DNA of 64,000 nt from Blastobasis lacticolella (taxonomy: Eukaryota; Arthropoda; Insecta; Lepidoptera; Blastobasidae): NCBI GenBank assembly GCA_905147135.1, contig LR990041.1, positions 14,507,907-14,571,906 of the forward strand. The letters run 5' to 3'. This document shows, one piece after another, positions 46,603 through 58,716 of the stretch. The notes beneath the pieces were generated by a model that was not told the origin of the DNA, did no database searches, and saw only the letters and a program-made list of their open reading frames with translations. Numbering within the stretch: position 1 is the first letter of the stretch; every line of letters starts with the position of its first letter. The position numbers were made by a program, and so were the translations under genes.

Positions 46603-47512
46603 TTACGTCTGTTATGCCTGTGCACCGGAAGTAGTATAATCTGTGATCAAATTCATATGATATAAAATTGTAATATGTACGTATCAGCGCCCTAGAGTCT
46701 AGATAGCCGACATCATTATAATTGGATCTATCATCACCATTTTAACATCAGGGCCGACTTTTCCAGCGCGGCGCATGAGGGCCCGCGGTCCACCACGACA
46801 CAAACTTACAACGTCGTTAGTTTAAAGGCTATGGTATTCGTATTGGTATTCGTGACTTATATAGCAATTCCTTGTGGGTGCTTGATTTCTGGTGTTAATC
46901 AAAACAAGAACATCACAGCGCACAATAATGCGTGCGCGCGCTGCCATTGTTAACTAACCACCGACAAAACAAACAAACAAGGACCAGCTAAAGAGTATCT
47001 AACCGATAGACATCTTATCACGACCAATAACTCGATGCGCCGTCACGGCCATTCTGATAATACGACCGTCCTCGGGCGATAAGTTGTTCTAATAGCTTCA
47101 CCGCTAGTGACCCGCTCGATTATCCTGACAATCAGGATTTGTTACTATGATTGACACCAATTTCTCATACGAACTCAAGAGGACAACCTTCCACAATTGA
47201 CTCGAGCCCGACATATAGAACTGCAAACTAAACCTAATTTGTAGTTGCCCATCAACAACGTCTAAGTAACGCACACGGACCGATCATGTGCGTCCAATGA
47301 AACAGCCCCATAGTGTTGATGTGCACCCATCAACCAAATTTATCTGTAGGTACAATGTACATCCATGTTTATCTACTTCGCCGTCGTGAACATCGTGACC
47401 ATGTAACGAGCAACTCTAGATCAACCTTAAACGTACCAAAGTCATCGTCTGCGCCTGATCTTTGGTTCTTTTAAACCAACCCGCACATACCCGGTATGGC
47501 TCACATAAACAA
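46603..47512. other. Spacer, no gene seen
   Basis: Sequence of mixed composition without recognised genes; base composition is somewhat less AT-rich than neighbouring spacer. Confidence 0.45.
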
Positions 47513-47890
47513 CTAGTTCTATTCGTTGAATCCTTCAAACCAAACCCCGCAACAGGGCAGGATCCGGATATCAGCGGCTAAGAACCAAGGTACACATAAA
47601 CATCAGCTAGTTCTATCCGTTGAATCCTTCAAACCAAACCCCGCAACAGGGCAGGATCTGGATATCAACGGCACACACTAGGATACAGAAACACATATCT
47701 ACCATCTGTTTCTGACTACTGACTCCTCTCCCAACTCCCGCACAGAGTATGGTCCGGATGACAGCATCAGGTGTCCAGAATAAACATAAACACACATACA
47801 CTATCTGGTTCTAATTAGTGACTCCTATACCAACTCAAGCCCAGAGTATGGTTCGGATGACAGCGTTAGGTGTCCAGGATAGGGTACCAA
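47513..47890. repeat. Minisatellite, about 95-bp unit, four copies
   Basis: Two nearly identical units (47513 and 47607, period 94) share CTAGTTCTAT, GTTGAATCCTTCAAACC and ACAGGGCAGGAT in order. Two diverged units follow, with CTGTTTCTG near 47707 and CTGGTTCTA near 47802. The oldest-looking copies are on the right. Confidence 0.8.
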
Positions 47891-50084
47891 CATACCAACT
47901 AATACAACGCCTGTGTATTGTCTTACAGGACCATTATTCTGTCCAACTTAACTACATCGTATGAAACTTCGTACACAATATCCATTTCTCCACAGAGGAT
48001 CTCTTTATCACTGTTATGATAGTTAAGGACCTCCAATCCTAGGTGCAACTATCTGTACAATAGCGTTATGAACGCTCGGAATAAATTACCAAAACATTTT
48101 ATTTTTATTTTTTAGCCATCTCTGTCCCACTGCAGGGCAAAGGCTTCCCGGTCGAATGCTTTCCTCGGCCAATCCTTAGAAAAGGCGTCCAACTCGTCTC
48201 GCCATCTCCAATACTCATCATAGATATTTTTGCCCAGTCCCACTTCAGGTTGGCAGCTTTTTAACCCCTATCGGCGAACTGATATTTGGAGCGCAATACA
48301 CTGTTTCTTATACGGTCCGACAATTTGACTCTCAAGATACTGCGCTTCATGGCTCGCTGGCCTCGAGTGCGGACTTCTGATGATCCGTCAAAAACCATAA
48401 CATCAGTAGACTAAATTAATTAAAGTAATTGGTGAACTCTTTCAATAACAAAATTGCCGTCAAGTATCAAATACAGTGACATGAGTGATAATTAGATTAC
48501 GCTTTTGCTATAATCATGTCATCCAAGATATTTATAGCACAACAAAGTACCTATGCAGGTATAACTCTCAAGGCTGCGGTAAGTAGGTAACGTACCTATC
48601 TAATCAACATTAACAACAAATACTTACTCGTAAGTAAGTAACTTACGATCACTTTTTCCTGACTATCTTGAAAAACGAGGATGATCTATCACATCCTAGC
48701 CAACCATACAAAATACTGTCAGTGTGGACTCCCTCTCCAAAGCCTGGTTCCCTTTCTCTCGAGAGAGGATTCTAACTAAAAAGCGCTTATCCAAATGGAT
48801 ACGTTGTTAATTGATGGAAAGCTTTGCACGTAAATTCGAACATGTTTGTTGTGACCTAAACCAAAATCTGAGAAGTACTCAAAAAGACATGTCAAGCTCG
48901 TTAGATAAGTAATAATAATAATTATTGACATTTCTTGCTAAACCGAGTAGTGAATGTCTGTAACTACATATGTTGTATTGCTGAGGCTCAACCGCGCTTG
49001 CTCAGTGTTGACTTGATTGGTTGGTATCTATATCTTCTGAGTCTATGAGTTACGAACAAAATACAGATCAAGACTTCCCAGCCTACTTTTATCACGCGAC
49101 AATTGATTTCTGTGTATCATTATATAAAGATTTAACTATCCAATGAGACACACTAAAAGAGTCGACAACTATGTCGTGCAGGTATCCGAAGAGTTGGAAA
49201 CTCCAGTCAGCGCTACACTGTACCAAGCGACGGAACGCAGCCATTGGAAGCAGTTAGTTGATAAAGGTAAGAGTTACGACACTCTACATCAAATGACCGA
49301 CCAAGAGGAAAGCCTATGCCGCAACTGTAACTAAGTCTAAACTGACTTTCAACAAGAACGTGCTCCTCTCATCCTACTCATTTACTCATTCTACTCATTC
49401 TACTCATCAAGGGCATGTGATTTACCACACGCTTTGACCAAAGATAATATGATATAAAATCAGTATCTTCAACCAAACTATGTCATACTATCAATTAAGA
49501 TTTTCTCATGAGGCTTAAAACAACTCGCCGAAACACCACCGAAGCCCCCATACGACCACTAGGCACTTAGCTAATAAAACTTACCCGTCTGGTACGTGAG
49601 CCATCAGTTAACTTTAAGAAAATAAACCATAACACACATATTGATTGATATAACCTTCCTCGACAGTCACCTTGTTCTCACTTTGTATCATCAATTTCGT
49701 CCTGTCGAGTTACCACGTCCATCAATCTAGTTCCCCTAAGCATGTAAAATTAAGACTTTCTTTTATAGCATTTCATTTATAAGATTGGGTAATATTTATT
49801 ACCTATTATGAAATTAAGTCACACAAAGTAGGTAAGTATCTACTACAGCCTTAGCATGATCAAATAAAACATAATTATTTTTCACAAGTTCCACTATCAT
49901 CAAAATATACTCTACACATTGCGACCGGTTTCTAATAAATCATGATCAGTATCTTGATCATCATTGGTTGAGTGCCCAATTCGTCCTCCAAATTAGTTAC
50001 CTGATATCCTACGTTTTACCAAATACATAACACAATGTAATACACAATACACATACATTAGTATAAAATAATGCTATAGAATGC
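47891..50084. other. Spacer with an RTE-like fragment, no gene seen
   Basis: Apart from an antisense LINE fragment at 48110-48370, no gene was supported. A 63-codon frame at 49143-49334 (ATERSHWKQLVDKG) vaguely recalls LINE C-termini, but is too short to call. Confidence 0.45.
48110..48370 (-). mobile_element. RTE-type LINE C-terminal fragment
   Basis: Read on the minus strand in broken frames it gives RAMKRSILRVKLSDRIRNSV and LKWDWAK, phrases typical of the end of RTE-clade reverse transcriptases. Stops and frame changes are present. Confidence 0.65.
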
Positions 50085-51056
50085 TATTCCATAGACTAAG
50101 TAGAGATAGTTTGTTGTCGTCTCGATTCGATCGATTTTATATTTAAATTCCTAGTGCTTCTTCCCGTAACAGGTTCGGGGTACTCTTGACCATGATCCAG
50201 GATATTAGTAGATCAAGTAATTACAGTAGAGCAGGTGCTATCACCTCTGTGACCCTGTTTACAGCAGATTAGCGATATTACACCGATGAATCGATATAAT
50301 GTCGACGCGTTTTGACACCCCACCACATCCCTAGTTAGCGAGAATGTAGAGGCCGACCAAAGTCCCGGCAAAAGTTTCGCCGTAAGCGACAGATTCGCCG
50401 AAACTTCACGACATTTTATGGATTCATCTGTGTAATATCGGTAATCTACTGTAAACAGGGTCACAGAGGTGATGGCAGCTTCTGTACTGTAATTACTTGA
50501 TCTACTAATATCCTGGATCATGGTCAAGTGTACCCCGAACCTGTTACGGGAAAAAACGCTAGAAATATAAATATAAAATCGATCGAATTGAGACGACAAC
50601 AAACTATCTCTACTTAGTCTATGAAATAGGCGAGACATGCCAAACATGCACGGAACTACACGAATACTCCCTCAACATTCTCGTGTTCCCGCGGAACTGT
50701 CCACATGTGGAGCGCGCTTAACACTGTTACCAATAAAGTATTTGTATTTGTATTTGCATATGACGCGCTCCACATGTTCGCCGAATCTTCCGGCGAATCT
50801 TTTGCCGGGACTTTGGTCGATCCTCTACATTCTCGCCTATTACGGATGTGGTGGTGTCAAAACGCGTCGACATTATATCGATTCATCGGTGTAATATCAG
50901 TAATCTGCTTTGAACAGGGTCACAGAGGTGATGGCAGCTTCTCTACTGCAATTACTTGATCTACTAATATCCCGGATCATGGTCAAGTGTACCCCGAACC
51001 TGTTACGGGAAAAAGCGCTAGAAATATAAATATAAAATCGATCGAATTGAGACGAC
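50085..51056. mobile_element. Cluster of three rearranged copies of the TTAA-flanked element
   Basis: Relatives of 31349-31780: a reverse-orientation piece (50085 to about 50390), a forward piece (about 50395-50717) ending in GGAGCGCGC and TTAA at 50718-50721, and another forward copy starting at 50762 and cut at 51056. The last two are separated by about 40 bp with GTATTT repeats. The head-to-head junction lies near 50390. Confidence 0.75.
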
Positions 51057-51323
51057 ATGGCAATCTATAGGTTCTTGTGCCGCCCACGGGGTCTCTTTCC
51101 TAATACCGGCAGGTTTCTTCAATCGCGAACGATAACTTTTCAGAGCTCTAGAAATGTGATTTATACTTAGATTGACTAAACAAAATACTTATAACATGCT
51201 TCATATTTCTAACTATCAGACAGACTGCACTCAGAGTAAAATAACATTATACCCAAAAATATAAAAATTTATGAAAATACCTACTAATTTTGGGTCATTA
51301 ACGACCCCATGGGATAATAAAGG

Positions 51324-51889
51324 TTAGGATGATAATTTTGACAGTTCACAGTAGGGATGGGCAGTGTAAAATCGTTAAGGAATTTATTCGATTATCGATT
51401 ATCATTCTCATAGAACTTGGAATCGATAGTTGAATGGTTATGTTATGCTGTATGTATTATACAAAACAAATATTTTTTTTCTTTTGAATTTACAATTTCT
51501 TTATACGACATTAAAAGCCTTCCACAATGATGATTTCTACACGTGCGTATTTTTAATAGGTTAGTCAGCCTATTCCTTAGAATACATGCGAGTCGAAATC
51601 TTTGTTGTGAAAGGTCTTTTAGGGTGAAATCTAAACAAGGAATAAGAATTAAGTTACAAAAAACAATATAATTACCTAAATGTTAACTTTAAAGGTTCGA
51701 TAATTTTATTTGAGAACCGATTTCGATACTCTGTTGTTATTCGTTATTCGTGGCACTTCACTAAAGGGGCGGTACCTGTCTGTGAAGTCCAACATTATAC
51801 GTAGTATATTTTACAGAAAAAAAACACAACACTTCATAGGCGTGTGCCATGGACCAAGAATGAGTGAGTTGTCAAAATTATCATCCTAT
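51324..51889. mobile_element. TA-flanked inverted-repeat element (Tc1/mariner-like MITE), copy 1
   Basis: Ends GGATGATAATTTTGACA and the complement, with TA immediately outside on both sides (near 51325 and 51888). The interior matches, in reverse complement, 59868-60318, and it matches the sequence flanking the LTR element at 52190-52381 and 58432-58490. Non-coding. Confidence 0.75.
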
Positions 51890-52086
51890 ATTAGACAAAG
51901 CATAATACTAAACTTAAAAATTAAAAGTTATTAAACATAACTTTCAAGGGCTTAGGCTTTACGACATAGGCTTTACGTTCCGTTTTAATACAAACCTTTC
52001 ATATTTGAATTAAGTCTATTCTTGATCCTAGCTTCCTTGAAGCGAACTGACTCAGTCAAATTAATGTTTGTTTTATTTGCAATAAT

Positions 52087-52183
52087 TTATTAAAACCTAA
52101 AATTGTTGAAAACTATTGATATATACAATATTATCCAGAACAACGTACCCAGTATTTACATTTTTTTGCTTTCAAGCGATCTT
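52087..52183 (+). mobile_element. MITE family B, inner fragment
   Basis: Matches 38600-38700 of the complete copy (GTTGAAAACTATTGATA, then CAACGTACCCAGT). Neither terminal repeat is present. Confidence 0.65.
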
Positions 52184-52189
52184 TAATTA

Positions 52190-52381
52190 TAGGGATACCC
52201 CGACTTCATGTTACTTTGGCGTTATTGACGGTCGAGTAGGTTTTTAGTGTCGTATTAAATTATAAACAGAAAAGGAAAAAAAAATTGTGTTAAAATATGT
52301 ATTAAAATACAAGTACAAAGTATAAAAGAAAAGTACAAGTTCTATGAGAATTATAATTAATAATCGAATCATCAATATATT
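52190..52381. mobile_element. Left half of a TA-flanked element split by the LTR retrotransposon
   Basis: Similar to 60125-60270 in order: GTTTTTAGTGTCGTATTAAA, a reduced A-rich middle, then TCTATGAGAAT and TAATCGAAT. The rest of the same copy resumes at 58432 after the LTR element. Confidence 0.7.
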
Positions 52382-52855
52382 TGACGGATCGCTGTCAATA
52401 GTATGGAATCATGTGGTCAATAGTACGGACTCATGACGATGAAAACGGAAGTGGGAGTGCGCCCTCTGGTGGGGCGTGCTGACAGAGTCTCGACGGCACG
52501 GCGGCCATTCTTGGCGCGACCGCCGCCGAGGAGTGACGCGTCTTGAAACTGTCTCCACATTTCGTTTGTTTACGTTTGAAGTTCGTTAATAGAAAGTGTT
52601 ATTTACGTTTAAAAATAAAGTAATTTTAAAATCACCTTTGAAATAAGAAAGTAAATTACCTCAACTGCCTACATTTGTAATACCGCTCTGAATTCTAGTG
52701 AAATTATAAGTGATGTGCAAAAATGAAATGGAATAAATACAGTGGAGTAAATGTGAACCTTTTCTTTAATTTATCTGGACGAATACGACCTAATACTGAT
52801 ATCACCACCCTGATGACAATGATCCTGATACACCCCTTTCCTTCACGCGACGACA
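52382..52855 (+). repeat. 5' long terminal repeat
   Basis: 474 bp beginning TGACGGATCG and ending CGACGACA, matching the 3' copy (57944-58431) except for a 14-bp block present only there. It includes AATAAA near 52732. TATT lies immediately before it. Confidence 0.9.
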
Positions 52856-54269
52856 TCAGAAGCGGTGATGACGAACGCAACGCCCAAGAGATGGTATGAT
52901 GAAAAGCAACAAAGAAAATGCAGATACGCTACGTGAAAGCGTAATAATAAAAGAAAGGTGATTACTCGATCCACTTGAGTTGCCTACATTAAAATGTAAA
53001 ATGATTTAACATGTTCAAAGCGCAGCCAAGAGTCCAAACACCCCGAGATATAAGACAAAGACTTCGTCAGAAAGATTGGGGGATTCACAAAGTAAACAGC
53101 AGATCATCTGTACCAAATGGGTCATGGTCAAGGCAGACCCCGGGCCTTCGAGAGCACCACTGGGATATCGACAACATTATTAAAAATCGAGTGAAACTTA
53201 CTATGGACGGCACTTTGGTATGGCTTCTTTGTTTTTGTTAAATTTAATTTAGATTACTCATGTAAAATATTTTCCTTTTTAAATATAAAATTGAGTTAGT
53301 TAAATAATTTGCGTAGTTTTAAATTAGCCAGCTAAAGTTTATTCAATGACTTTAAAGTAAACGCTTACATTTAGATTCATTTAGCAGTGTGGTTTGACAC
53401 CACAAGTAAATTAATTGCTTAGATTTCTGCAGATTAAATAAAATCAAACAATTGAAAACGGTGTATATAAATTTTTTATTTTTGTTTTACTAATACAATT
53501 ATTTTCTTCTATTGCATAACAATGGTGCACAACGGTTCGCTTCACCTACGAGAACAACATTGGAATGCAACGCTGGACTGGTAGCCTCAACGTGATTGTT
53601 TCAACATGGGACGACGATGGTAGACAATCTGCGAGTGTACATGACTGAGAAATGATGTGATATTAACAGTTCCTCTCTATCTGGTGAGTCCTATACATAA
53701 TTATTATTTAGTAAAAACCTGTGCTGAAGAGGCTCCCTAGCGGATTTTAGGAGTTATTTACTTTGACAATTAAGAAAAGTATTCTGACAGAAACACTATT
53801 GAAACCCTTAGTAGAGAGAATGGCAGGTTTATTTGTATCTTTAGTGAAACTACAAATAGAAAGAATGTAAACAAAACATAAACAACGTCAGTTACGTCAG
53901 TGTTACAATTTGTTGGTAAAAATGTCAAAAACTACTGCTAAGTTTAAAAATGTTAGCTTTTGCTATAATCCTATGTCAATTAATGTAGGCTGTCTGATAG
54001 AAAGTTACTAAGAAAAGAAATCACTCCACAAAAATAGTAAGAATTATGTTAAATCCGTCCCAATGTCAAACAGTGTTTATAGTAAAAAAAGTGTTATTTA
54101 ATCTAAGATTAATTTACCATCTTGAAACATGGTGCGCTATGATTTTACGTATTACCAACATCACGTCAGTTATCAGAAAACAAGAATAAGAATTACTTGG
54201 AAAGCATAGTGCTATTATTTTTATAAATTGAGTACGTAAGCATAGTTATGGTGGTGCTGCTGCTGACTG

Positions 54270-54480
54270 ACTTCTTCTTCTTGATCGTTGCCTCACTATT
54301 GAGGATCCTGACATCTTCGGTAAACTGCATGTCTCCATCGGTTTCGATGAATCGTTCGGATATTTGGTCCACCCATCTCTTCGGACTTCGGCCTCTGGGT
54401 CTCTTGCCTTCGACTTTTCCCGTCACCATAAGTCGTTCCAGATTGCTGATTAAGTAAATATTTGATAATAACAGTGTGGC
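54270..54480 (-). mobile_element. LINE C-terminal fragment inside the LTR element
   Basis: The minus strand encodes NLERLMVTGKVEGKRPRGRS followed by PKRWVDQIS, a phrase typical of RTE/jockey-like polymerase ends. It is truncated on both sides. Confidence 0.75.
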
Positions 54481-56094
54481 AGGGATGCCGTAGCAGTGAG
54501 TTTGTGGAACAATTAGCTGGTGTACTTTAGGATGTTGTCTTAGAGATAGGATAGGCTTCACATAGGCTTCGAATGTGCAAATTCAATAACGACCCCGCGA
54601 TCTCCGCGATTTCTATGCGAGCGGGAGGGTGCAAACATGTATCGAGAAAAAAAAAGAGAGAAAAATTATTAGCGTGTTTGTTTACATTTAACAGGAGAAA
54701 TTCGAACGAAATTTTCCATATTTCAGTATAATGTTTGTTATTGTGGTCGTAGTTTCCCAATGTTGTAGAATAGAGAGATAAGATATCCGCGGTAAAAATG
54801 GGATCACCGATATACGTTTCTTTTAATACTACAAAAAAAAAAGGTAGTTTGGTTAGTAACGTAATTTTATATTAGTATCAAGTTATTTAACGAAAAAAAA
54901 AAAGTAAACACGATTAAGTGAACTGATTGACGGTAGATAATTTCGAATTATGTTTTGAGTAACTAAAGATAAACCTGTGACTTAGTTCGACCGAAAACCA
55001 TGTGTACTAAGTCAATGTGACTTAGTTTGACCTGGATAAAGACTTTGTTAGACGGATCAATCTAAGACGCTAACCCAATACGTGACGACTATCGAGCCGA
55101 GGTTTTTATGAGATTTATGTGATCGTTTTGTTTTCTCAAAATTTGTTGCATCATCGGATGAAGGTGGTCGTGTTTTATCAGTGATGGTGGGCTAATGGAG
55201 CCTATGGGAGAGTTTTATGGTTGCTTACCGGCCTGATGGAGGCTATGGGAGCGTGGCTAATAGCAGGTAGTTGTTTTAAGCTTTGTGAGAAAGTGTTGAA
55301 CGATAACGATGATGAGAAAGTCAAGATATTTTGGTGATAGTTCAATAGCCGGTTTTATAAATTATTTTTAGCTTCGAGTACTGAAATTTCCTTTATTACT
55401 GATATAAAGTAACTATTTTGAGTTCTGTTGTTGTGCCAGTAAGATGAGACAGTGTAAGCAATGGTGAGATTTCATATCCTTCTGCCAGTACAAGTTTTTA
55501 AGTACATCCAGATTTATTTGGCTGACTTGGAGTGACCCGGGAGTCATGTGTGTGACTCATTGGGCTAAGAGCCCCGAAAGTCTCGGATGTTGTGGCTGTA
55601 GATAGCAAAGTTTATTTTGTAATTTTTTTAGAAGGCTGCTTGTAATGGGATGCCTTTGTTATTACAAACATTGTTAAATGGTTTCAAAATGGGAGCTTAA
55701 ACGTAACGTAAAGTCTAGATAGAGTATACTCGTTCGAACAGTTAAAATCGATGACGATGATTATTGCTTGTTTAGTTTTGGTGTGGCAACAAATGGACTG
55801 TTGTTACTGGCGTATCAAATAGACGTGAGAGCTTCTTATTATTAAACTTCTGATTTAGTTTTGATATTGGGCAGTAGAAATAATGTTTATTTTAATTTTA
55901 TTTTATTTTGTTGTTTTTGTAGAGATGACACCGTAAACAGTTGTTCGGATCTGTGACGATTACTTGTTGTGTAACTCGTAGACCGTTATTGACCGGGTTA
56001 TGATAGCAGATAGACTGTTACCTATCACTGACTTAGTACAGATTTGGTCGAAGGATTGACCACGAGCTGAGAATCTATAGACAGCTATTACAAT

Positions 56095-56560
56095 ACAATA
56101 CAATACAAAACTCTTTATTGCACACCATAGAACACAAGTACAGATACAAAAAATATGGTAGATAGTACAAAGGGCGGTCTTATCACTAATGTGATCTCTT
56201 CCAGACAACCTTAGTATGGAGAGAAGCACAGGATTAAAACAACAGACAGGTAGTGCACACAAAAGCATCACTTATGACAAAAAATATACAAAAAAAGAAA
56301 ATACATACATTTTCACAACAAAATACCCACAGATCCATAAATAAATAATAAATACCAGACAAAAACCCAGAACCACAGCACACACAATTACCCCACTACA
56401 GACATTAGATAATGCTGCTTAACTTTATTTTTAAATGTGTGCAGTGATTCCGCACATCTAATGTCGCGGGGCAACGCGTTCCAGAGTCCAGCCGCCTGCA
56501 CCGCAAACGATTTATGATAGAAGTCCGTTGCATGAAGCCTATTAGTGAAGCGTGTTAATG
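56095..56560 (-). mobile_element. LINE 3' end inside the LTR element
   Basis: On the minus strand, SFAVQAAGLWNALPRDIRC and SLHTFKNKVKQHYLM are encoded near 56530-56400, followed by a long 3' region. It ends in a tail of GTATT units (plus strand AATACAATACAATAC at 56095), the mark of LINE insertion. Confidence 0.8.
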
Positions 56561-56772
56561 TTACTACCTTATGATTTTAGCAATTTCATATTGAAAAGTA
56601 TACTGTATAGTCTAACAGTTGATACCTACGCACAGGTATATAAGTACGGCTACTACAGTGGTGCCCCTATATTATAGATAAAGGTACTACTACAGTCGTT
56701 AAGTACCTACTGAATTCAAAAATATGACGAATGAACATTACTGAGCTGATATGTCGACAATGTTTATTAACT

Positions 56773-57060
56773 TCTATTTATTTGTCCCGCCTGTGTGGCT
56801 TCCGCCTGTGTGGCTCCCGCCTGTGTGGCTCCCGCCTGTGTGGCTCCCGCCTGTGTGGCTCCCGCCTGTGTGGCTCCCGCCTGTGTGGCTCCCGCCTGTG
56901 TGCATCCCGCCTGTTTGGCATTTCGCCGGTGTGGCATAGTCTGTGTGACATTTAGTCTGTGTGGCATTTAGCCTGTGAGGCATTCTACCTGTATGGCATT
57001 TCGCCGGTGTGGCATTTTTATGTGTGGCATTTCGCCTCTGTGAAATTTACCCTTGTGTGA
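56773..57060. repeat. 15-16-bp minisatellite
   Basis: About seven nearly identical units of CCTGTGTGGCTCCCG (from about 56788 to 56900) are followed by degenerate 15-16-bp units of CTGTGTGGCATTTAG type to 57060, with scattered relatives to about 57300. Repeat frames such as LCGSR are a by-product. Confidence 0.9.
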
Positions 57061-57943
57061 CATCTTACCTGTATCGTGCTATGGTAGACGTGACACAGGA
57101 TATATGATGAATAAACTCATAGTTTGACGATTCGAGTGGCATTGACCAGAGTGACACCCAACCTGTGTGGCACCTAGTCTGTGTGGTATTTCGCTTGTGT
57201 GCAGGTCCAGTTGCGTGGCGGCCTGGTTGCGTGGCGGCTTGATTACGTGGCGGCCCGACTGATGGCGTCCGTCGTGTGGTGGTTCGTCGCCTGTGTGTCA
57301 TTTCTCCTCTATGGTAACATTACTTATTCTTTTTAAATTAGGATGGCGCTGACGGATGACCAAAAATCATATGGCATTTAATGAAGGAGTGTTTCGATCC
57401 CACTCGAAGTAACATTGGGTCTTTTGCTGAGTACTGAAAATGTTATGTAGGTATGTCACATATTTGTAATGAATCTAAGTACCTACAGTAATGGACGTCG
57501 GGGACAATACGCGAGCTCTGTGATTGGTGCTTGTTTCCCACTCAACAAAAGCATCAAGGGGAAAACACTGGTGACGATGATTAAACCATCTTCATTGGTG
57601 GTAATTGTGATACGGTTCATAGTCTGGTGTTATACCTTGTCACGCCTCTCTAATGAACTGAAGTCGTAGCTGAATTTTTGTCGGCTTATAAAGAATAATT
57701 TATGTACAAGATGATGTTGTTATCTCTCAATCTACAGAAGTTTAGTATGATAAATGATAATGGACGTATGTTTTATGTGAAGAATTGGTGGGTTAATGCA
57801 GTCGTGATAGATTAAATCACATGATTCATAAGACTTATTTGGGTGACGTGTTGTGGTCAGAAGTGACCGAGCGAATATAGTACTGTGCTATGGTTTTCAT
57901 GTTTCAGATTACACACGAGGACGTGTGTACAGCAGGATGGCCG

Positions 57944-58431
57944 TGACGGATCGCTGTCAATAGTATGGAATCATGTGGTCAATAGTACGGACTCATGACG
58001 ATGAAAACGGAAGTGGGAGTGCGCCCTCTGGTGGGGCGTGCTGACAGAGTCTCGACGGCACGACTCGGGCCGAGTGGCGGCCATTCTTGGCGCGACCGCC
58101 GCCGAGGAGTGACGCGTCTTGAAACTGTCTCCACATTTCGTTTGTTTACGTTTGAAGTTCGTTAATAGAAAGTGTTATTTACGTTTAAAAATAAAGTAAT
58201 TTTAAAATCACCTTTGAAATAAGAAAGTAAATTACCTCAACTGCCTACATTTGTAATACCGCTCTGAATTCTAGTGAAATTATAAGTGATGTGCAAAAAT
58301 GAAATGGAATAAATACAGTGGAGTAAATGTGAACCTTTTCTTTAATTTATCTGGACGAATACGACCTAATACTGATATCACCACCCTGATGACAATGATC
58401 CTGATACACCCCTTTCCTTCACGCGACGACA
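57944..58431 (+). repeat. 3' long terminal repeat
   Basis: 488 bp, same ends as the 5' copy. It has an extra 14-bp block (ACTCGGGCCGAGTG) after GACGGCACG near 58063, which contains a small palindrome. TATT follows at 58432-58435. Confidence 0.9.
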
Positions 58432-58490
58432 TATTCAATAACGATTTTACACCGCCCCATCCCTAGTGGGAGCTGTCAAAATTTTTAGGT
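58432..58490. mobile_element. Right half of the TA-flanked element split by the LTR retrotransposon
   Basis: TAACGATTTTACACCGCCCCATCCCTAG continues the sequence broken at 52381 (compare 60265-60320 in the uninterrupted relative), ending with a CTGTCAAAATT-type terminal repeat. Confidence 0.7.
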
Positions 58491-58716
58491 AAGTATAATA
58501 TCTATATAGTACCAGGGATGTTTTACGTACCATAATTATGGTACACGTACAATTTTCCAGGTGTTCGCACCATGTACCATACTACTTCCACTATGGTACG
58601 CAAAAGTACCATAATTTTATATCAATCCAGCTATATGACTTTATCTCGCCCGCTTCGTTCACGGCGCCTTATGATAACACAAAATATACTACATATATAG
58701 TGTAATCGCAATGAGG

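Larger units (their letters stand above)
52382..58431 (+). mobile_element. LTR retrotransposon without recognisable gag-pol (LARD-like), 6.05 kb
   Basis: Two near-identical repeats (52382-52855 and 57944-58431) begin TG and end CA. They are flanked by a 4-bp duplication TATT (52378-52381 and 58432-58435). The internal 5.1 kb has no open frame longer than about 125 codons and no protease, reverse transcriptase or integrase that I can recognise. It carries LINE fragments (54270-54480 and 56095-56560) and a minisatellite (56773-57060). The near-identity of the repeats points to recent insertion by enzymes from another element. The strand shown is assumed from the position of AATAAA. Confidence 0.85.

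Noticed and set aside
49143..49334. 63-codon frame with ATERSHWKQLVDKG
   Set aside because: It faintly resembles LINE C-termini but is too short and isolated to name.
53011..53241. 76-codon frame as a Gag remnant after the 5' LTR
   Set aside because: It lacks any Gag or zinc-knuckle motif and is short. I could not connect it to a family.
55190..55265. Further member of the CATAG...CTATG palindromes (GGAGGCTATG near 55243)
   Set aside because: The word occurs without a complementary arm, so it does not form the hairpin that defines the family.
56731..56983. Cysteine-rich and Thr/Gly-rich repeat proteins (LCGSR or AGATQ repeats)
   Set aside because: They are translations of a 15-bp minisatellite, open in several frames on both strands.
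52382..58431. Segmental duplication as the explanation for the repeated 480-bp blocks
   Set aside because: The blocks begin TG, end CA, contain AATAAA and are flanked by TATT on the outside only, which fits LTRs.
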